Shown here piece after piece: positions 16,962-24,420 of a stretch of 64,000 nt of DNA; within the stretch, counting starts at the first letter, position 1, and every line of letters begins with the position of its first letter. The stretch covers positions 1-64,000 of the forward strand of contig NZ_SATR01000002.1 of assembly GCF_004551525.1 (NCBI RefSeq), given 5' to 3'. Source of the stretch: Vibrio ouci (GTDB taxonomy: Bacteria > Pseudomonadota > Gammaproteobacteria > Enterobacterales > Vibrionaceae). The notes beneath the pieces were generated by a model. It was not told the origin of the DNA. It ran no database searches and saw nothing but the letters and a program-made list of their open reading frames with translations. A program made the translations under genes and the position numbers.

Positions 16962-17661
16962 TTGTAAGTTCCTTCGTGGCTTGGGTCATGAGTTCAATTT
17001 GTTGTTCGGCTGATAGGGCCGTTCTGGTGACGGATTGGCGTGCCTCGCTGTGAAAAATCACTCGCGTACTTGGCTTGGTTGGGGCACCGGTGATCATCAA
17101 GGTGATGGTCGCCTGATTGGCTTTTCCGGAATGAAACACGTCTTTGTGGCAATAATGAAAGGTGCCCGTATTGACCATGTACTGGGAATGGGCCATCAGG
17201 CGTGTCGAGCCAAGGTTAGTCTTAGTTTTGACCAGTCCAGAGCTCGCATCGGACACCTCATAAAGCGTCATGTCCTGAGCCGAGTCCAAGTCGGTGGCCG
17301 TCTCCCAGTTGGTAAATGTCATGCTGCCGCTGATGATGGAAGAGATGAAGTGCCAGCGGTGATTATGGATATTGGTGTCCTGCGAGCCAGCTGGCCAGAA
17401 GTGCAGTCTGATCTGCAATTCCGTTTGGCTATCTTTGAACAGAGAAATCTTGAAAAAACCATTCTCGTGCACAATACAACTTCCAGTCGGATATTGACTT
17501 TGTTTAACATGTTCTACCGTCGCATTTAATAATTCACTTGGCGTAATTTTAGATATTAGATTGGATATTTTTAACCAAAATGGAGAAGAAGGGGTATTTA
17601 TTTCATGCTCTGACTTGTTATATCTTATTTCTTCAATAAGAGTGGGTAGTATATTTGTCAT
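16954..17661 (-). CDS. Cupin-like putative metal-dependent protein, first gene of the minus operon
   Basis: 235 residues. The centre has a cupin/cysteine-dioxygenase-like signature, LHFWPAGSQDTNIHNHRWHF, with two His (IHNH) followed by G-S-M and then a late HYCHKDVFH that could supply further ligands. This spacing resembles the two cupin motifs. The likely role is an Fe-dependent oxygenase or isomerase, but no substrate can be named. The start is ATG at 17661; the upstream sequence has only a weak ribosome binding site. The first 150 bases are AT-rich, unlike the rest of the operon, and merge into the control region at 17662-17997. Confidence 0.6.
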   Translation of the reverse strand: MTNILPTLIEEIRYNKSEHEINTPSSPFWLKISNLISKITPSELLNATVEHVKQSQYPTGSCIVHENGFFKISLFKDSQTELQIRLHFWPAGSQDTNIHNHRWHFISSIISGSMTFTNWETATDLDSAQDMTLYEVSDASSGLVKTKTNLGSTRLMAHSQYMVNTGTFHYCHKDVFHSGKANQATITLMITGAPTKPSTRVIFHSEARQSVTRTALSAEQQIELMTQATKELTSE

Positions 17662-17831
17662 GTATTGTGATTGTGGTTACCATTTTATAATGCAGTTAAG
17701 TGTAATAGAATAATATAACGACCTTACTTGCGTAAATAATTAATAATTATTATTATTAATTATTTACCACATTATCTGTAAACCTTATCATAGAGTATAA
17801 ATTGCAGTGTTTTAATGTTGTGTAATAGCAA

Positions 17832-17899
17832 TAGTAATAGTCACAATATAGTAATAGTCACAATATAGTAATAGTCACAATATAGTAATAGTCACAATC
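17832..17899. repeat. Four tandem 17-bp repeats
   Basis: The unit TAGTAATAGTCACAATA is found at 17832-17848, 17849-17865 and 17866-17882 without mismatch. A fourth copy at 17883-17899 differs only in the last base. Partial TAATAG/AATAG copies precede the first unit. The period of 17 is about one and a half helical turns. Head-to-tail repeats within a divergent promoter look like multiple binding sites for one regulator, or a site of copy-number variation. Confidence 0.9.
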
Positions 17900-17923
17900 A
17901 AGTTAAATAAACATTTGATTGTG
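17893..17923. promoter_or_regulatory. Inverted repeat, candidate operator for the plus operon
   Basis: CACAATCAA (17893-17901) and TTGATTGTG (17915-17923) are perfect inverted repeats with a 13-base spacer, about 75 bases before the ATG at 17998. The left arm overlaps the last 17-bp tandem repeat, so the two elements may compete for or be bound by the same protein. Confidence 0.6.
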
Positions 17924-17997
17924 GTGTAGTGTTGTGTTGTTGAAAGAGTTTGTATCAATGTCTTTTTAAGATTAATTAATGATAGTAAGGTAATAAA

Positions 17998-19152
17998 ATG
18001 CTAGATGGACAAGGTATCTGTTATGACAACGCATCCACATCTTATCCCAAGCCTAATTTGGTGCATGAACGGATCAGTTTTTATATCAAGTATGGCTGCG
18101 GAAGCTTCAACCGTAGTGCGTTTGATGTTATGGCTCAGGCTAATTCCATTTCTGACGTTACTCGCGGTTTACTGTCCGATTTAATAAAATGTAAACCCGA
18201 AGAAATATATTTTACGTCAGGGGCGACAGAATCACTGAATTACCTTATATTTGGTTTGCTGAATAAAGGTGATCACGTCATTATTTCTCCCTGGGAACAT
18301 AATTCGGTCACTCGACCACTTAATTTTCTGAAAGAAGAGCGAGATATTTCAGTAACGACTTGTCACGCCTCTCTACAGTCTGGTTTTGACACTCAGCAAA
18401 TAAGTGAACTGATCCAGCCAAATACTCGGCTTGTTATTATTAACCATGTGTCAAATGTGCTGGGCATTGAATCTCCGCTCGCTGAAATCGGTGTCATCGC
18501 TAAACATCACCCCGAGATCATTTTTGCTGTCGATGCGTCTCAGTCCATTGGCAGTATTCCTATTGATGTCAGTCAAAGCCACATAGATTTTCTCGCTTTT
18601 CCCGGGCATAAGTCCTTGCTCGGTCCGTCGGGTATCGGCGGGTTCTATCTCTCGCACCAGTGCAAATCAAGGCTGAAACCCATTAAGTTCGGTGGGACGG
18701 GGATAAAAAGTATTGAACCTGTGATGGTCGAAGAGGGGCCGCACAAATTTGAAGTGGGCACGCCAAATATGTTGGGGATTGTGGGTCTGTGTGGTGCTCT
18801 GGAGCACTTATCCGCGAAAGGCATCGGGGCAATTGAAGACCACATTAAATCGCTGACCCGCTATTTGATCGACAGATTGGAGCGTATGGACCACGTCGTG
18901 ACTTACCTGCCCGGATCGTGCTCGCCCCATGGGGTGGTGACGATAAACGTCCCGCCCTTGTCACCCAAAGATCTCTCGTCGATTCTGCTGCAGGATTTCA
19001 ACATCATGACCAGAGACGGATTTCATTGTGCGGTCAGCGCCCACAAAATCGCCAACAGCTATCCGCAAGGCAGTGTCAGGATCAGCATAGGAACCATGAC
19101 CACCACTGAGGATGTCGACTATTTCTGCGACAGTCTCGAATTAATCAAGTAA
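17998..19152 (+). CDS. Cysteine-desulfurase-like class V aminotransferase
   Basis: 384 residues of the NifS/SufS-like PLP family. ITFTSGATESLN-type glycine loop (FTSGATESLN from residue 72), FAVDASQS with the PLP-binding Asp (residue 179), and FPGHKSLLGP with the Schiff-base Lys205. A late RDGFHCA motif places Cys344 where SufS-type desulfurases keep their catalytic cysteine. It could therefore mobilise sulfur from cysteine for the product, or act as a lyase or epimerase on an amino acid. It is first in the plus operon, with an ATG at 17998 after AAGGTAAT, and is followed 9 bases later by the second OMP decarboxylase. Confidence 0.82.
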   Translation: MLDGQGICYDNASTSYPKPNLVHERISFYIKYGCGSFNRSAFDVMAQANSISDVTRGLLSDLIKCKPEEIYFTSGATESLNYLIFGLLNKGDHVIISPWEHNSVTRPLNFLKEERDISVTTCHASLQSGFDTQQISELIQPNTRLVIINHVSNVLGIESPLAEIGVIAKHHPEIIFAVDASQSIGSIPIDVSQSHIDFLAFPGHKSLLGPSGIGGFYLSHQCKSRLKPIKFGGTGIKSIEPVMVEEGPHKFEVGTPNMLGIVGLCGALEHLSAKGIGAIEDHIKSLTRYLIDRLERMDHVVTYLPGSCSPHGVVTINVPPLSPKDLSSILLQDFNIMTRDGFHCAVSAHKIANSYPQGSVRISIGTMTTTEDVDYFCDSLELIK

Positions 19153-19161
19153 GGAGTTGCA

Positions 19162-19869
19162 ATGAGAGTACCTGCCAAGAAATGGCCCAGGAAAACGGGC
19201 ATTATGTTTGCTGTGGATGTGGAATCGAAAGCCGAAGCGTTTCGTATTTTAGATCTGATAAGTGATGATGTGGATGTGATCAAGTTTAACTACCCGCTGA
19301 TTCTTAAAGAGGGGCTCAGCGTGATCACCGACATCAAAGCGCGCTACGGTATTCCTGTCTTTGCGGACATCAAAATTGCCGATGTCCCGGTTACCAACGA
19401 CAGAATAATCCGATTGGCCGCCGATGCGGGTGCCGATGGGGTCATGGCGCACGGCTTTATCGGAGTGGACGCCATTCAGTCAATGCAGCAGGCCGCCCCT
19501 GAGACCAAAATTTTCCTGATCACTCAGCTGACCAACCCGGGCGGACTAGATTTTTCGGCCTCTTTTACCCAAGACTTTGCGGAAATGGCAAGAGGTTTGG
19601 GACTCGACGGAGTCCAAGCGCCGGGTAACCGCCCGGAAGTTGTTGCACAAGTGAGAGATCTCGTAGGGCCGGATCTGACCATTGTCTGTTGTGGCGTCGG
19701 GGCGCAAGGCGGTAAATATGGCCATGCGATCGCGGCCGGGGCGGACTTTGAGATTATTGGTCGTGCGATTTATCAAGCCGAAGATCCCGTGGAGACAGTC
19801 AAACACATCAAAGCGGCAACCCAGCAAGCGCTCAAAACCTACGACGCAAAGACGTTGTCTTTGGCCTAA
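19162..19869 (+). CDS. Orotidine 5'-phosphate decarboxylase homologue, archaeal-type subfamily
   Basis: 235 residues, resembling the short archaeal OMP decarboxylases. K41 (IKFNYPL), the catalytic D69-x-K71-x-x-D74 in FADIKIADVPVTN, the GVGAQGG loop (178-184) and R201 in GRAIYQAEDPVE are all present. The GR.IY...DP ending favours a true OMP decarboxylase over hexulose-phosphate synthase or 3-keto-gulonate-phosphate decarboxylase. It is preceded by AAGGAG about 7 bases before the ATG. The coexistence of this gene with the long-type homologue at 15533 in one cluster is unusual. Confidence 0.85.
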   Translation: MRVPAKKWPRKTGIMFAVDVESKAEAFRILDLISDDVDVIKFNYPLILKEGLSVITDIKARYGIPVFADIKIADVPVTNDRIIRLAADAGADGVMAHGFIGVDAIQSMQQAAPETKIFLITQLTNPGGLDFSASFTQDFAEMARGLGLDGVQAPGNRPEVVAQVRDLVGPDLTIVCCGVGAQGGKYGHAIAAGADFEIIGRAIYQAEDPVETVKHIKAATQQALKTYDAKTLSLA

Positions 19870-19874
19870 AAAAA

Positions 19875-19892
19875 GAGCGCCAGTTGGCGCTC
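19875..19892 (-). terminator. Hairpin with minus-strand terminator character
   Basis: GAGCGCCA (19875-19882) and TGGCGCTC (19885-19892) form a perfect stem. An A run (19868-19874) lies to its left, so on the minus strand the stem is followed by seven T residues, a good rho-independent terminator. On the plus strand only CGTTATT follows, so readthrough into 19914 is expected. No minus-strand gene that it would serve is visible to the right. Confidence 0.6.
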
Positions 19893-19913
19893 CGTTATTG
19901 GTGAGGAAAAAAC

Positions 19914-20255
19914 GTGAACATTGATAATCCAATCAGTTATCTCGCTGAGCAAAAACAGATTGTGCTTCATGAATATTGTGCCGAACAATCCAGCCTGGCG
20001 ACCGAAATGCATCTAGAGGGGACGGTCCGATTAGCTCAGTTAAAGGACACGATGGTTACCTTTGGTTATCATCCGGTCCATTTTACTCGTCTCAAACGAC
20101 TGCAAGTGCTGGTCGATGGCATTTCATTTCATGTCAATGAAAGCGGCGTGATCAACGCCAATAGCATCCCCTCTCCAGACGTCTTTTTAACCGTGATGAC
20201 AAAAGTGGGTGAGATGATTTCCCTCTGCATTGAACCCAAAGTCGTGGCCTTGTGA
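19914..20255 (+). CDS. Unrecognised 113-residue protein
   Basis: No family recognised. The start is GTG at 19914, chosen because GAGG lies about eight bases upstream; the next gene starts within its last codons (GTGA overlap at 20252-20255), so expression is coupled to the MATE gene. The protein is soluble, with no signal peptide, alternating hydrophobic and polar residues and a VSF/HV-rich C-terminal half (FTRLKRLQVLVDGISFHV). It follows a hairpin that may reduce its transcription relative to the OMP decarboxylase. It may be a small binding or accessory protein of the pathway. Confidence 0.65.
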   Translation: MNIDNPISYLAEQKQIVLHEYCAEQSSLATEMHLEGTVRLAQLKDTMVTFGYHPVHFTRLKRLQVLVDGISFHVNESGVINANSIPSPDVFLTVMTKVGEMISLCIEPKVVAL

Positions 20256-21579
20256 TACGCACGGCGTTCAATAAAATCAACCATCCGACGGCGTTCGACA
20301 TGATGGTCTTCCCCCTGATTGTTCAGGGGGTATTGACCGCGTCACTGCCATACTTTGACCTGTTACTACTATCCAAACTCGGTACAGAAGAAGTGTCTGC
20401 CGTCGCCTTATCTGGCGCGATTCTGATGGTGCTGCTGTCGATTCAGATCGGTTTTGCGCAATCAGTGATCGCGTTGAAAGGCGAAGAGGATGCCGCCAAC
20501 GTTAACGCTTTTTATCTGGCCTTATCGATGGCAACCCTGCTTTCGATGTTGATGGGGCTCTCGCTGTGGCTGAACATCGAGGTGATTGTCGACGCAGTGG
20601 TCAGTAACCCGGCTCTCACCGCACTGGTCTCGACCTATCTATCGTGGCTCGTCTTCTCTCTCCCCGTGACCCAAATGACCCTATGTTGTGGTTTTTTCTG
20701 CGCAGTTATGGCAAAACCAAGATCACATTAACGGGTTTTTTGATTGAAGTGCCCATCAATGTACTGGTGTCCTATTGGCTGATCTATCCTTGGGCGATGG
20801 GGATTGAAGGTGCCGCTCTCGGGAGTCTGATTGCCCGCTTTGTTCGGTTGCTCTGGATGGGCTTTTATACGGTCAAACATATTCACGCACGACAAGGGCA
20901 GACAACTGCGTCTATTGACCGGCGAGTGATACTGAAAAAAATATCGGGTCTGTTTGGCGTGTCCTTTGCCAGTAGTGTTGGGGTGAGCGCGGCGTCGGTA
21001 TTTCTTTATGCGCATCTGGCCCGCTTGCCAAGCGAGACATTTGCGGGGTATTCAATGATCATGAGCATTCAGGGCATGGCCTTAACGGTAATGAATGCGG
21101 TGGCATCAATGATTGCTGTCATGGCTAAAATGGACAATAAAAACAACCCTATGTCTGTCGTAGTGTCCTATTCTCATGAGATTGACTACTTTCTCCGCGT
21201 GTCTATGGTGTTCTTTTTCTTCGCTTCTATCGTTAGTCTATCGGTGTCAGGTATAGCGCTGGATCTGATGCTGATCAGTACGTTAATCATGGTTTCGTTA
21301 GATCTGGGGATGAAGTCACTCAGTAGCTATTTTTCTGTTGCTTATCTCAAGGTGTTTGGCTTTCATCGTGTAGCAGTGACATATGAAGTGCTCGGTAGGT
21401 GTGTTTTGCAGTCGTCGATGGTTTGGCTGCTGGTGGTCGTCGATATCCGACAGATTATTGGGTATGTCATGGCCGCGGTTGTCGCAGAAACACTCACGTT
21501 GTGCTTACTAAGAAGAGCTTTTGAGCAAAGGAAGATAGAGGCTCGCTCACGTTATCAAGGTGGTAGATTTAACCGTTAA
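20252..21579 (+). pseudogene. MATE-family exporter, split by a -1 frameshift at a T6 run
   Basis: Frame starting at GTG 20252 encodes the first 4-5 transmembrane segments of a MATE transporter (PLIVQGVLTASLPYFDLLLL, ALSGAILMVLLSIQIG). It fails at a T6 run (20692-20697) and stops at about 20731. The continuation is in the -1 frame: FFLRSYGKTKITLTGFLIE, then PINVLVSYWLIYPWAMGIEG, to 21579. Joined, the product is about 442 residues, the normal size. One extra T would restore the frame; the local TTTTTTC in phase T TTT TTC is also a textbook -1 slippery heptamer. It would export the cluster product. Decay, programmed frameshifting and sequencing error cannot be told apart from sequence. Confidence 0.82.
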
Positions 21580-21831
21580 GATAGCGCCTTTGATAACACC
21601 CAGTCTAACGCGTCGAAAGACATTGGTAAGGATGCGTGCTAACACACTAAATGAAATGATCTGCACCATCAATACTGGACACCAAATTAAGGGACTTTCC
21701 ATACATGTGGTTATTCATGAATTGCTAATATTCAATATTCAGTAACTGGTTTTTGTCCAAAACTTTGTTGACGGATGTGCAATTCCTATAATCTGGTGAA
21801 CGGTAGATATACTGATCGCCATTCCATTCAG

Positions 21832-23019
21832 TTATAGGTATAGCTTCGCAAGCTCATCCCACTTTTTCTTACCGATAACCTTGGTTAGTTCTGCAATTGA
21901 AGCTTCAGAAAGGCTGCCATCTTTGTTGTAAGTCAGAGTCGGCAATCGAGAATCTAAACTCTCCCCTTTATCCATTAAGCTCTGGTCGATAGCTTGCCAA
22001 AATGCAGGGCCCTTGACGTAGAACAGTGGGTAATATTGGTACTGTTGCTTCTTTGAGACCAGGTTATTGGCTTCTAACAGTCCCGTACTCGCAAATGGGA
22101 AGCTTTGCTTAAAGTCGTGCCACTGAGTCTGAGGACTGGCAAAGTCATACGGCGTCTTGTCTAGAGACTTGTTCGCATAGTACTCCGCAATACTTTCCGA
22201 TGCCCATAGCGGCATAGTGGTGTTGAGCAAATGCATGGATTCGTGAGCCGCGATCTTAAGCAGCATCGGCATTTCATCATCTTCTAATTGGCCATTGTTT
22301 AAGATGGCATTAATCAGAATCTTATCGCTACCGGCTGCGCCACTGACACTGCCCACTTGTTTATCTCGGCTAAAGAAAGCGATATCCCACTGATTCACCG
22401 TACTGTCAGGAAATAGGCTAATGAGATAGTTCAACTGGGAGTCAAGTGCAGGCTTCCAGTCGTCCATAGTTTTTAAAATTTGCTCGGTATCTGTGGTGAC
22501 CTTAATCGTTTTGCCATTGATATCGAGATCGACTGGCTTAAGACCCCAAACTACAAATAGTGGTGGTTGGTCGGCATCAGGCATCCAGCCACATTGATTG
22601 TCCGGAGAACAGACTTGCGCGGGTACAGGCTCATCATTATGCGTAGAAAAACGCGGAAGGGAGTTAAATTCACTGACAAAACTCCAGCCCTTGGTTGGCT
22701 CATAGCTATCGATTTGTTTGGCGATATCGAAGCCGTCTTGGCCTATCGCAGCAAGCGGTAATTGCCAAGTGACATGGTCACATTGAATAGGCGTTTGGTA
22801 CTCAATCGCAGATTGGCTTCCATTCGCAGTAACGCAGAATAAAGCGGGCTGTGTGTCGTTAGCGAGTGTTCTTGCTGGCAGAGCGTGAAACGTGCCGAGG
22901 GCTTTTGTCTCAACGCTGACGGTTACGGCGTCAGGGCCAGTAGAAGTCGGTTCGATTTGGTATTTGAGCGTTGGTTCAGCAGAAGCAGCAAGCGCAGTAG
23001 AGAGCAATAATAGAGACAT
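21832..23019 (-). CDS. Secreted HExxH protein, putative metallopeptidase
   Basis: 395 residues with a signal peptide (MSLLLLSTALAASAEP). The zinc-binding motif HESMH (His259, Glu260, His263) is followed by ASESIAEYYA, where Glu275 or Glu279 could be the third ligand, as in gluzincins. Six Cys, including a CSPDNQCG element, suggest disulfides in the periplasm. No family beyond this was recognised. It lies between the biosynthetic cluster and the APE operon, on the minus strand, with its own promoter in the 23020-23142 gap. Its link to either cluster is unclear. Confidence 0.6.
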   Translation of the reverse strand: MSLLLLSTALAASAEPTLKYQIEPTSTGPDAVTVSVETKALGTFHALPARTLANDTQPALFCVTANGSQSAIEYQTPIQCDHVTWQLPLAAIGQDGFDIAKQIDSYEPTKGWSFVSEFNSLPRFSTHNDEPVPAQVCSPDNQCGWMPDADQPPLFVVWGLKPVDLDINGKTIKVTTDTEQILKTMDDWKPALDSQLNYLISLFPDSTVNQWDIAFFSRDKQVGSVSGAAGSDKILINAILNNGQLEDDEMPMLLKIAAHESMHLLNTTMPLWASESIAEYYANKSLDKTPYDFASPQTQWHDFKQSFPFASTGLLEANNLVSKKQQYQYYPLFYVKGPAFWQAIDQSLMDKGESLDSRLPTLTYNKDGSLSEASIAELTKVIGKKKWDELAKLYL

Positions 23020-23142
23020 AGATAGTGGTTACGGGAGATTTGTAATATTGGTTGGAGTAGGGACGCCAACATTAGTTCAATCGAGAGTGCTCGTCATGTT
23101 GAGTATTGAACCAGTCCCCCTAAATGGATGAGATGATAAACA

Positions 23143-23172
23143 AAAACGGACTGGCAATGACCAGTCCGTTTT
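23143..23172 (-). terminator. Terminator of the aryl polyene operon
   Basis: AAAACGGACTGG (23143-23154) and CCAGTCCGTTTT (23161-23172) pair perfectly around a 6-base loop. On the minus strand the stem is followed by TTTTTG, just after the stop of the last ape gene at 23197. Confidence 0.85.
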
Positions 23173-23196
23173 CTCATTTGTGGCTGCTTGGGGAGG

Positions 23197-24420
23197 CTAC
23201 ATCTTCTTAAAGATGATCGACGTGTTGATGCCACCAAACGCGAAGTTGTTACTCATTAAGTATTCAACCTCTAGTTCGCGGCCAGTGCCAGTGATGTAGT
23301 CTAAGTTGCCACATTGCTCGTCTAACGACTCTAGGTTGAGTGTTGGGCTAAACCAGCCTGTGTGCATCATCTCTAGGCTTAACCAAGCTTCAATCGCGCC
23401 ACATGCCCCAAGTGTATGGCCAAAGTAGCTCTTCAATGAACTGATTGGCACTTTACCCAGAGCGTTAGCTGTTGCGTTACTCTCTGCAATGTCACCGCGG
23501 TCAGTTGCTGTGCCGTGCGCCGAAACGTAATCGATCTTCTCAGGCTCAATACCTGCATCTTGCAGCGCCATTTCCATACAGATCTGCATGGTTTCCATTT
23601 GCGGCTGAGTGACGTGGGCAGCGTCGCAGTTGCTGGCAAAGCCAATGATCTCTGCGTAGATCTTCGCACCGCGCGCTTTCGCATGTTCATACTCTTCTAG
23701 TACTAGCGTACCCGCACCTTCACCAATCACTAGGCCATCACGGTGGCTGTCATATGGGCGTGGTGTAGACTTTGGCGCTTCGTTCTTTAAGCTGGTCGCA
23801 AACAGGGTATCAAATACCGCTGATTCGGTAGGGCAAAGCTCTTCGCCGCCACCTGCTACCATAACGGTTTGGTAGCCATGCTTGATGGCTTCATAAGCGT
23901 AACCGATCGCTTGGCTGCCGGATGTACACGCACTGCTGGTTGGAATCACACGACCTTTTAGGCCGAAGAACAGGCCAACGTTAACCGCAGTCGTATGCGG
24001 CATCATCTGTACGTAAGTCGTGGCGGTAATTGCTTTGGTGGTTTTGTCATTGAGCATTACACCGAATGCACCAATCGCATCGGTACTGCCCGTTGATGAA
24101 CCGTAGGCAATACCCGTTTGGCCGTTAGTCAGAACATCGTTACCAATCAATCCTGATTGAATAAGAGCGTTTTCAGTTGCCACAGTGGCAAGTTTTGATA
24201 CTCGACCCATTCCGCGAACTTGTTTACGCTTGTAGTGCTTTGGTAGTTCAAAGTCATCAACAGGCGCGGCCAGTTTGGTATTTAGGCCATCATATTGCTC
24301 GTAAGATTCCATATATTGGGTAGCATTCTCACAAGCGCGAAGCTTAGGTTCTACCGCTTGCCAGTCGTTACCAAACGCGGTCACACCTGACATGCCTGTT
24401 ACTACTACGCGGCGACTCAT
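23197..24420 (-). CDS. apeR: Aryl polyene beta-ketoacyl-ACP synthase
   Basis: 407 residues, FabF-like. The catalytic Cys165 in TSSACTSGSQ, the HGTATDRGD His and the GHTLGACG His complete the Cys-His-His triad. In APE clusters this is the second ketosynthase, thought to start chains by condensing the aryl starter with malonyl-ACP or to elongate. It is the last gene of the operon and overlaps apeQ by 4 bases. Gene-order match to apeO-P-Q-R supports the name. Confidence 0.88.
   Translation of the reverse strand: MSRRVVVTGMSGVTAFGNDWQAVEPKLRACENATQYMESYEQYDGLNTKLAAPVDDFELPKHYKRKQVRGMGRVSKLATVATENALIQSGLIGNDVLTNGQTGIAYGSSTGSTDAIGAFGVMLNDKTTKAITATTYVQMMPHTTAVNVGLFFGLKGRVIPTSSACTSGSQAIGYAYEAIKHGYQTVMVAGGGEELCPTESAVFDTLFATSLKNEAPKSTPRPYDSHRDGLVIGEGAGTLVLEEYEHAKARGAKIYAEIIGFASNCDAAHVTQPQMETMQICMEMALQDAGIEPEKIDYVSAHGTATDRGDIAESNATANALGKVPISSLKSYFGHTLGACGAIEAWLSLEMMHTGWFSPTLNLESLDEQCGNLDYITGTGRELEVEYLMSNNFAFGGINTSIIFKKM

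Larger units (their letters stand above)
17662..17997. promoter_or_regulatory. Divergent control region of the biosynthetic cluster
   Basis: 336 bases, very AT-rich, between the minus-strand operon starting at 17661 and the plus-strand operon starting at 17998. It must contain both promoters. It holds a four-copy 17-bp tandem repeat (17832-17899) whose last unit runs into a 9-bp inverted repeat (17893-17923). The sequence ATTGTGATTGTGG near 17664 shares the ATTGTG core of these elements. No regulator gene is encoded within the cluster itself, so the binding protein is presumably encoded elsewhere. Confidence 0.75.

Noticed and set aside
17832..17899. CRISPR array
   Set aside because: Units of 17 bp are directly adjacent with no spacers between them and there are no cas genes, so this is a tandem repeat, not a CRISPR.
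19875..19892. Terminator of the second OMP decarboxylase gene
   Set aside because: The T run lies on the minus strand only; on the plus strand the next gene follows in the same unit.
21580..21831. Insertion-sequence remnant suggested by ACTGGACACC
   Set aside because: The match is short, with no terminal repeat, duplication or transposase frame.
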